NCBI GenBank assembly: GCA_002415855.1
Contig: DIAS01000090.1
Location: 24,857 to 36,930 of the forward strand
Source: Bacteroidales bacterium UBA5072
GTDB lineage: Bacteria > Bacteroidota > Bacteroidia > Bacteroidales > UBA10428
Reading direction: 5' to 3'
Length of the DNA: 12,074 nt
Shown: positions 6,489-12,074 of the stretch, one piece after another
Layout of the letters: every line of letters starts with the position of its first letter
How positions within the stretch are numbered: position 1 is the stretch's first letter
Program-made: the position numbers and the translations under genes
The notes under the pieces: generated by a model
Told to the model about the DNA's origin: nothing
What the model saw: only the letters and a program-made list of their open reading frames with translations
The model's database searches: none

Positions 6489-9400
6489 ATGAAGCGTATT
6501 GTATTCTGCCTGATATCCAGCCTGATGCTAGTTTCAATCCATGGGCAAACATCCATATTAATTGACCATCAATGCACGCATCTTTATAAAATACCTGCTT
6601 CCAGGATTGACAGTGCCAGTGCAAAACTCCACATCGCTTACGGTCATTCTGCCTATGGCAATCAACTGATTTCTGGAATGACAGGAGTGTATGATGAATA
6701 CGGAACTGATTTTGCATTTGATGTCACAGGGTCCGGGGTTGGACTGGATCTCCACGATAACTTCGTAACAGGTGACCTGGGAAGTCCCACTTTCACACAG
6801 TGGGCCAGTCTCACCCGCAATTATCTTGTGTCAAACACGGATGTTAATGTGGTTATCTGGTCATGGAACGGACAGCTTTCCTCAGCACCACAGGATACTG
6901 TAACCAAGTATCTGGCCTTGATGAACCAATTGGAAAAGGATTATCCCGCTGTCAAATTTGTTTATATGACAGGACATCTGGATGGTACCGGGAACTCGGG
7001 AACCCTGTATGTGAATAATGAACGGATCAGGAAATACTGTGCTGACAGTGCAAAAATCCTGTTTGATTTTGCCGATATCGAGAGTTTTGATCCGGACGGT
7101 CAGAAAAACTTTATGGTTCTCCTGGCAAATGGCAACTGTGATTACGACTCTAACCTTGACAATATTCCGGATGCCAACTGGGCTACAATGTGGTCGACTG
7201 CAAACGCTGACAGCAGTTTTTACCAGGGAGCCTGTTCGAATTCTCAAGCACTCAACTGTCAGCAAAAAGGAGTTGCTGCATGGTGGTTATGGGCCAGACT
7301 GGCAGGCTGGAATGGGCAACCAATCAACACCCCGGTTACAGGCATAACGGTCACCGGAGCTGGTGGAGGTTCTGTAATTACTGACAGCGGCGGGACCCTG
7401 CAGCTTACGGCCCATATCACACCAGTCAGTGCAAGCAGAAAATCAGTTACCTGGTCCATTCTCAATGGTACAGGAAAGGCCTCCATCAGTTCTACAGGAC
7501 TGGTTACTGCAATAGAAACCGGTACTGTTACTGCAACTGCAACTGCAACAGATGGTTCAGGTATTTCCGGTTCTATGGGCATTACGATTTCCAATCAACC
7601 TGTACCTGTTTCCGCGATTACCGTTACCGGTACCGGTGGCATATCCACAATCAGTACGAATAGAGGCACACTTCAGCTTATAGCAGAAATTATGCCTCTT
7701 AATGCAACCAATAAAGCCGTCACCTGGTCTGTGGTCAATGGCACAGGCAGGGCTACAATAAGTGCTACAGGCCTTCTTACTGCAGTTTCCAACGGAACTG
7801 CAACTGCCAGAGCAACTGCTGCTGATGGTTCGGGCGTTTCAGGTTCGCTGGTGATTACCATGACCAACCAAGTGGTGCTGGTTGACAGCATCGTGGTCAG
7901 CGGAGAAGGAGGAGTATCGGAAATCATTACTGACGATGGCACCCTCCAGTTGAACGCTGCAGTGTTCCCGGCCGATGCCAACAACAAGGCGGTTACCTGG
8001 ACTATAAACAGTGGCGCGGGTCTGGCAACGATCGACGCAGCAGGCAAGCTCAAAGCGCTGGACAATGGTACCGTGACCGTCAGGGCTACAGCCATTGACG
8101 GATCCGGTATCTATGGCAGCCTCGTGGTCACCATTTCTGGCCAGATCATACCTGTTTCCGATATAACAGTGACCAGCACCGGGGGAATCACGCTTATTGC
8201 CCTTGGAAATCCATGGCAGCTGACTGCGGTCATTACACCTGCCAATGCGACCAATAAAACAGTGACCTGGTCAGTTGTTAACGGCACGGGACAAGCCACC
8301 ATCAGCAACTCGGGATTGCTCACGCCAGTTGCAAAGGGTACTGTCACGGCAAAGGCCACGGCCAATGATGGCTCCGAAATAAAGGACTCACTCCTGATAA
8401 CCATTACAGACCAGCCCATTCTGGTTACGGGGATTGTTGTTACCGGTGCGGGCGGGCTGAGCACCATCAATACTGACGGCGGAAAATTACAGCTCAGTGC
8501 AGCCATAACACCTGTAAATGCCACTAACGATTCGGTGTCATGGTCAATTGTAAGCGGCAGTACGCTGGCAACGATCAGTACTACCGGTCAGGTTACCGCC
8601 GTTGACAATGGCACAGTAATTGTCAGGGCAACGGCTGTCGACGGTTCTGGTATCTTTGGATCCATCTCCATTACCATTTCCAACCAGGTGATACCTGTGA
8701 CCGGTATTACCGTTACAGGAGCCGGCGGAGCCAATACCATCACGACCAACCGGGGTACGCTGCAATTAACGGCAACTATATCACCTTCCAATGCCACCAC
8801 AAAATCAGTCACCTGGTCGCTGGTCAGTGGAACCGGCCAGGCATTGATTAGTGCCGGCGGTCTCGTTACCGCTTTCGCCAATGGCACGGTGACCGCCAGA
8901 GCTACTGCCAATGATGGTACAGGTATTTCAGGTTCGATGGTCATTACAATCACGAACCAGCTGGTGTGGGTGTCTTCCATTACTGTCACCGGTGCAGGTG
9001 GTGCAACCACCATAACAACCGACAACGGGACCCTGCAATTGTCGGCAACTGTTCTGCCATCGAACGCCACAACCAAAACAGTGGCCTGGTCGGTCATCAA
9101 TGGTACCGGACAAGCTACCATCAGTGCTTCCGGTCTCTTGACAGCCCAGACCAATGGAACAGTGACGGCCAGGGCAAGTGCCACAGACGGTTCAGGTATA
9201 AGCGGATCCCTGGTGATCACCCTATCCAATCAGATCATACTCGTCTCTTCGATAACCGTAACCGGGGCGGGTGGCTCTTCCATTATCTCTGCAAACAACG
9301 GAACACTGCAATTATCCGCTGCCGTTCTGCCTGCCTATGCCACCAACAAAAACGTTACCTGGTCATTGGCAAATGGTACTGGACAGGGAACAATAAGCGG

Positions 9401-10043
9401 TACAGGACTCGTTTCTCCGATAGCTGATGGTACCGTTACGGCCACTGCTACGGCCACAGATGGTTCCGGAATCACCGGCTCCATGGTCATTACGATTTCA
9501 CAGGGCACCGTTACCATTACGTCGATTGTAGTTTACGGTGAAGGTTTTGAGACCAGAATACCGGCAATCGGGGGTACTTTGCAGCTTTACGCACAGATAT
9601 TTCCCAATAATGCCCATAATAAGTCCGTTACATGGACCGTACAAAACGTCACCGGGCGTGCCGACATCAGTTCAGGGGGACTGCTGACGGCTGCTTCATG
9701 GGGTGAGGTAATTGCAAGGGCAACTGCCATGGATGGTTCGGGTGTTATCGGTTTGCTGAATGTTGTAATTACAAACCAGTCCGGATTTAATGATCAGGAA
9801 CAGGATGATCTAAAGCCCTTTAGCTGGCAGTGTAGTCCATCCGAGCTAACGATTTCCACCCAAAGGGATCAGGATTTTTCACTGGTGAGGCTGCTGGATA
9901 TTTCCGGGAACATACTTCTGACCGAACCGGTAATTGACAATACCTGTGTGATTTCTATATCCTCCCTGCCACCAAAGGCCTATGTTGTAGTACTGACAGG
10001 GAAGGGAAAATCAACTGCATTCAAATTTGTAAAACCTTTCTGA
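6489..10043 (+). CDS. P1: SGNH-like domain + nine Big_2 Ig-like repeats + T9SS type A tail
   Basis: A 1184-residue secreted protein. I use the ATG at 6489, not the TTG at 6480, because it gives a clean signal peptide (MKRIVFCLISSLMLVSIHGQ) matching that of paralogue P3. Residues 22-281 form a divergent SGNH-hydrolase-like domain: HIAYGHSAYG at 48-57, VNVVIWSWNG at 119-128, KFVYMTGHLDG at 156-166, NNERIRKYC at 176-184, and LFDFADIES at 191-199. An acidic loop CDYDSNLDN at 217-225 and a terminal NSQALN...AAWWLWARLAG complete it. The expected HxSxG is HSAYG (His53, Ala55) and the C-terminal His is Asn251, so hydrolase activity is doubtful. Residues 282-1099 are nine Ig-like Big_2 repeats. Residues 1100-1184 are a T9SS type A sorting tail ending PKAYVVVLTGKGKSTAFKF. 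The likely location is the cell surface or medium. It ends six bases from the convergent P2 stop. The domain plan is confident; the function is not. Confidence 0.85.
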   Translation: MKRIVFCLISSLMLVSIHGQTSILIDHQCTHLYKIPASRIDSASAKLHIAYGHSAYGNQLISGMTGVYDEYGTDFAFDVTGSGVGLDLHDNFVTGDLGSPTFTQWASLTRNYLVSNTDVNVVIWSWNGQLSSAPQDTVTKYLALMNQLEKDYPAVKFVYMTGHLDGTGNSGTLYVNNERIRKYCADSAKILFDFADIESFDPDGQKNFMVLLANGNCDYDSNLDNIPDANWATMWSTANADSSFYQGACSNSQALNCQQKGVAAWWLWARLAGWNGQPINTPVTGITVTGAGGGSVITDSGGTLQLTAHITPVSASRKSVTWSILNGTGKASISSTGLVTAIETGTVTATATATDGSGISGSMGITISNQPVPVSAITVTGTGGISTISTNRGTLQLIAEIMPLNATNKAVTWSVVNGTGRATISATGLLTAVSNGTATARATAADGSGVSGSLVITMTNQVVLVDSIVVSGEGGVSEIITDDGTLQLNAAVFPADANNKAVTWTINSGAGLATIDAAGKLKALDNGTVTVRATAIDGSGIYGSLVVTISGQIIPVSDITVTSTGGITLIALGNPWQLTAVITPANATNKTVTWSVVNGTGQATISNSGLLTPVAKGTVTAKATANDGSEIKDSLLITITDQPILVTGIVVTGAGGLSTINTDGGKLQLSAAITPVNATNDSVSWSIVSGSTLATISTTGQVTAVDNGTVIVRATAVDGSGIFGSISITISNQVIPVTGITVTGAGGANTITTNRGTLQLTATISPSNATTKSVTWSLVSGTGQALISAGGLVTAFANGTVTARATANDGTGISGSMVITITNQLVWVSSITVTGAGGATTITTDNGTLQLSATVLPSNATTKTVAWSVINGTGQATISASGLLTAQTNGTVTARASATDGSGISGSLVITLSNQIILVSSITVTGAGGSSIISANNGTLQLSAAVLPAYATNKNVTWSLANGTGQGTISGTGLVSPIADGTVTATATATDGSGITGSMVITISQGTVTITSIVVYGEGFETRIPAIGGTLQLYAQIFPNNAHNKSVTWTVQNVTGRADISSGGLLTAASWGEVIARATAMDGSGVIGLLNVVITNQSGFNDQEQDDLKPFSWQCSPSELTISTQRDQDFSLVRLLDISGNILLTEPVIDNTCVISISSLPPKAYVVVLTGKGKSTAFKFVKPF
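7332..9785 (+). repeat. Nine tandem 273-bp units encoding Big_2 Ig-like domains
   Basis: In-frame units start at 7332, 7605, 7878, 8151, 8421, 8694, 8967, 9240 and 9513. All are 273 bp (91 codons) except the fourth, which is 270 bp. Each encodes a pattern of the form PVSxITVTGxGG...GTLQLxAxxxP.NAT.K.VTWS...GTG.A.IS..GL(V/L)TA...GTVTARATA.DGSGI.GS. This is the bacterial Ig-like group 2 fold, common in surface adhesins and as spacers in secreted enzymes. Units are similar in protein sequence but clearly diverged in bases, so this is not a recent amplification. The ninth is the most diverged (IVVYGEGFETRIPAIGG). Confidence 0.9.
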
Positions 10044-10048
10044 AAGAT

Positions 10049-10915
10049 TTAATCGTTCTCCCCCGTTATACTGCCACTGTCACCCCGGTTTTCGATGACA
10101 TCAATAATTCGCTGGTAAAACAAGGGCATCACGCTTGCAGCAAAGCTTTTTGCAGGATGTGAATCATTGGCTGAATTGGCAAATTTATCAGGCAGATACA
10201 AGCCACCTTCGGTTTCCAGCTTTCTGAAATCCCACAGGTAGATGTTGTCACCCTGCTCATCCCATTCATTGACAACCCAGTTGAAAAACTCCCTGGCCCT
10301 TATGGCATTTCCCTCACTGGTTTCATTCTTCACCAGGGCGGCACCTGTCCATACAATGAATTTGGTCTCAGGAAACTGTTTCAGTTTTTCTTTAAGCGCC
10401 CCGTATTGCAATTTATAATTCTCAAGCGTCTTTTCTTCCGAATCAATATCAGGAGCTCCTTTGCCCTCCACAATGTTACTTACCGGAAAACAATGCTTAA
10501 AAATAATTACGTTGTACGTTTTTGTCAGGATCTCAAGCGTGGGTTCATCCTGGAAAGGCCGGTCACCGGCATTCCTGACCCATATGTTGTAGTAATCAAA
10601 AGGATAGTTCTTCCAGCCATATATTTCCTGTTTCGGGAAATACTGGCTTGAAAACCTGTAATTGGTGCCGTTCTTTTTATTTGAATCGGCAAACAATTTA
10701 TCGATTCCACCCTTAAAGCCCAGTTTATAGATTATTCTTGACGTATTTCCAAGTAAAATCACCTTGCCAGTGCTGTGGTGAAGGAACAGGATATTTGTTG
10801 ATCCCGACATATGATTTGGCTTTTGTGGCTTATTACAACCGTATATTAATGACAATAATGATAATGCTGCAACTGCAATTATTAAAATATGAAAAGGATT
10901 ATCACGGGCTTTCAT
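10049..10915 (-). CDS. P2: SGNH-hydrolase-like lipoprotein
   Basis: A 288-residue predicted lipoprotein. It has a hydrophobic segment at about 9-25 and a lipobox LIYGC with Cys27. Residues after the Cys are NKPQK, without the acidic run that marks surface export of Bacteroidota lipoproteins, so a periplasmic-facing location is more likely. The core matches the P1/P3 domain in order of motifs: ILFLHHSTG at 42-50 (HxSxG with His46, Ser48, Gly50), NVIIFKHCFPVSN at 135-147 (Cys142), KFIVWTGAAL at 185-194, and AIRAREFFNW at 204-213. NIYLWDFRKLE at 224-234 and NDSHPAKSF at 250-258 (Asp251 and His253, like an SGNH block V D-x-H) follow. All putative catalytic residues are present, so an esterase, acetyl-esterase or related hydrolase role is plausible. 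The substrate is unknown. It is transcribed against P1, with stops five bases apart. No family name is certain. Confidence 0.72.
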   Translation of the reverse strand: MKARDNPFHILIIAVAALSLLSLIYGCNKPQKPNHMSGSTNILFLHHSTGKVILLGNTSRIIYKLGFKGGIDKLFADSNKKNGTNYRFSSQYFPKQEIYGWKNYPFDYYNIWVRNAGDRPFQDEPTLEILTKTYNVIIFKHCFPVSNIVEGKGAPDIDSEEKTLENYKLQYGALKEKLKQFPETKFIVWTGAALVKNETSEGNAIRAREFFNWVVNEWDEQGDNIYLWDFRKLETEGGLYLPDKFANSANDSHPAKSFAASVMPLFYQRIIDVIENRGDSGSITGEND

Positions 10916-10927
10916 ATCAGCTATTGT

Positions 10928-10940
10928 TTCAATAATTGAA
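10928..10940. promoter_or_regulatory. Perfect palindrome TTCAATAATTGAA before P2
   Basis: A 13-base palindrome (6-1-6) lies 13-25 bases before the P2 start codon, in the 208-bp region between the divergent P2 and P3 genes. It could be an operator, but it is AT-rich and may be chance. No exact TAnnTTTG box for P2 is seen nearby. Confidence 0.3.
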
Positions 10941-11039
10941 CTGTCTGGCTAATATATAGATTTTCCAGCTTATTTAGGATGTGTCCTGAACTATCTTTAA
11001 AAACACTGGCCAATTTATTTTCAATTTAAAGCGAATTGT

Positions 11040-11047
11040 TACCTTTA
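11040..11047 (+). promoter_or_regulatory. Weak -7-like box (TACCTTTA) upstream of P3
   Basis: TACCTTTA matches TAnnTTTG at seven of eight positions, 76 bases before the P3 ATG. No TTTG is seen at the -33 distance. If used, transcription would start near 11053, just before the inverted repeat at 11059-11087, placing that repeat in the leader RNA. Confidence 0.25.
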
Positions 11048-11058
11048 TAGCTGGTAAA

Positions 11059-11087
11059 GTATGCAATCTCTCTTTTCTGTTGCATAC
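11059..11087. promoter_or_regulatory. Inverted repeat GTATGCAA-N13-TTGCATAC upstream of P3
   Basis: Two perfect 8-base arms (11059-11066 and 11080-11087) flank a 13-base pyrimidine-rich spacer. The 3' arm ends 36 bases before the P3 start codon. It could be a hairpin in the 5' leader or a binding site for a dimeric regulator. It is not followed by a U-run, so it is not a typical terminator. Confidence 0.45.
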
Positions 11088-11123
11088 CGGCGTTCAATTA
11101 CTTTCCATCAGTCCCATTCGGTC

Positions 11124-12074
11124 ATGAAAAGATTCTTACCAGCCCTGTTGATTGTGTATTTCTGCATCAGTCTGCATGCGCAATCTCCCCTGATTATTGA
11201 TCATGATTGTACTTACCTTAACAAGATCCCTGCAAACTGGGTCGATTCAGCCAGGTCGAAGCTTCATATTGCATACGGCCATACCTCTCATGGCAGCCAG
11301 CTGATTTCGGGAATGGAAGGTATTTACAGCCATTACGGAGACAATTATGCTTTTAGCAACGGAGGTTCAGAAGGATCACTGGATCTGCATGACTATTTTG
11401 CCTCCTATTCGATTGATCTGGGCAATCCGAATTTTTACAAATGGGATACCCTTACAAGGGAGTACCTGCTTAAGCCTGCCAACGCAGATGTGAACGTTAT
11501 CATATGGTCGTGGTGCGGAGAACTGAGCTATGCAGAAGAGAATCACGTCAACATATATCTTGATCAGATGAATCAGCTGGAACAGGATTTTCCGGATAAG
11601 AAATTCGTATACATGACCGGTCATCTCGATGGCAAAGGTCCGACCGGCAAGCTACATTTAAGAAATGAACAAATCAGGACCTTCTGCCGGAATAACAACA
11701 AGATTCTGTTTGACTTCGCTGACATTGAAAGCTATGCGCCATATGGCGAAGTAAATTATATGGAATTACTGGCTACGGACAATTGCGACTTTGATTCGGA
11801 TGGTGATGGTTCTCAGGATGCCAACTGGGCCGTGCAATGGAGCACTTTGCATCCGGATAGTTGCTTTTATTCCGGGGAATGTGCCCATTCTCAATCACTT
11901 AATTGCCAGAGAAAAGGTATTGCAGCCTGGTGGCTCTGGGCCAGTCTGGCCGGATGGAACAAACCAGTGATTGCCATACCGGTAACCGGCATCACTGTGA
12001 CCGGGGAAGGTGAAAACTCAGCAATTACAACAAAAAGCGGAACCTTACAGTTAGTTGTTTCGGTCATCCCGGCT
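11124..12074 (+). CDS. P3: SGNH-like domain + Big_2 repeat protein, paralogue of P1 (3' end outside window)
   Basis: An open frame from ATG 11124 runs to the last base (317 codons, no stop), so the gene is truncated by the window. Residues 1-20 are a signal peptide (MKRFLPALLIVYFCISLHAQ). Residues 21-280 align along their whole length with P1 and look more than half identical by eye: HIAYGHTSHGSQLISGM at 48-64, VNVIIWSWCGELS at 123-135, KFVYMTGHLDG at 160-170, and KILFDFADIES at 193-203. An acidic loop DFDSDGDGSQD is at 222-232, and AHSQSLN...GIAAWWLWASLAG is at 254-277. It keeps HxSxG (His53, Ser55), Cys131 and His255, all replaced in P1. From codon 286 (11979) a first Big_2 repeat begins (PVTGITVTGEGE...GTLQL), so more Ig-like repeats and a T9SS tail are expected beyond the window. 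The likely role is a secreted or surface hydrolase; the substrate is unknown. An ATG right after GGTC has no clear Shine-Dalgarno. Confidence 0.85.
   Translation, partial: MKRFLPALLIVYFCISLHAQSPLIIDHDCTYLNKIPANWVDSARSKLHIAYGHTSHGSQLISGMEGIYSHYGDNYAFSNGGSEGSLDLHDYFASYSIDLGNPNFYKWDTLTREYLLKPANADVNVIIWSWCGELSYAEENHVNIYLDQMNQLEQDFPDKKFVYMTGHLDGKGPTGKLHLRNEQIRTFCRNNNKILFDFADIESYAPYGEVNYMELLATDNCDFDSDGDGSQDANWAVQWSTLHPDSCFYSGECAHSQSLNCQRKGIAAWWLWASLAGWNKPVIAIPVTGITVTGEGENSAITTKSGTLQLVVSVIPA

Noticed and set aside
7259..9517. Long minus-strand open frames opposite P1 (for example 7673-8095, 8111-8524, 8588-9229)
   Set aside because: They mirror the Ig-like repeats: each shows the same repeated Val/Ala/Pro-rich pattern, as expected from codon bias on the other strand. 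They lack starts with context and have no recognisable domain.
7332..9785. CRISPR array or DNA satellite as explanation for the periodic sequence
   Set aside because: The period is 273 bp and in frame, the units are diverged, and every unit translates to a Big_2 Ig-like domain. There are no short identical repeats with unique spacers.
6489..12074. Composite mobile element with P1 and P3 as flanking repeats around P2
   Set aside because: P1 and P3 are similar as proteins but diverged in bases. No transposase, terminal inverted repeats or target duplications were seen. Simple gene duplication is enough.

Overview
The window comes from a Bacteroidota (Bacteroidetes) chromosome. The evidence is two kinds of type IX secretion system (T9SS) sorting domain: a type B gliding-motility-associated C-terminus at 2039-4663 and a type A tail at 6489-10043. 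Supporting signs are a DUF6702-type protein, TAnnTTTG-type -7 promoter boxes and weak Shine-Dalgarno sequences. No rRNA, tRNA, CRISPR array, transposase or phage gene was seen. The genus cannot be told from the sequence.

Layout. Bases 1-52 are a degenerate heptanucleotide repeat that runs up to a prephenate dehydrogenase gene (tyrA, + strand, 54-830). Tail to tail with it, one base away, is a minus-strand set of three genes, read from the right: a DUF6702-like secreted protein (5231-4710), a large fibronectin-III/T9SS type B surface protein (4663-2039) and an exported TPR protein (2076-832) that overlaps the surface-protein gene. A 161-bp divergent promoter region (5232-5392) separates these from a plus-strand UDP-glucuronate 4-epimerase (5393-6445).

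The right half holds three proteins that share a divergent SGNH-hydrolase-like core. P1 (6489-10043, +) has this domain followed by nine 90-91-residue bacterial Ig-like (Big_2) repeats and a T9SS type A tail. P2 (10915-10049, -) is a lipoprotein with the domain alone. P3 (11124 to the window end, +) is a close paralogue of P1, cut by the window edge just after its first Ig-like repeat begins.

The most interesting observation is in these three proteins. P2 and P3 agree at three putative active-site positions: HxSxG, a mid-domain Cys, and a C-terminal His. P1 differs at all three (Ala, Asn, Asn). This suggests one candidate active surface enzyme (P3), one lipoprotein enzyme (P2) and one probably inactive or retuned binding version with a long Ig-like stalk (P1). 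The linked epimerase makes a polysaccharide substrate possible, but that is inference. The SGNH assignment rests on recalled motif patterns, not on a search.
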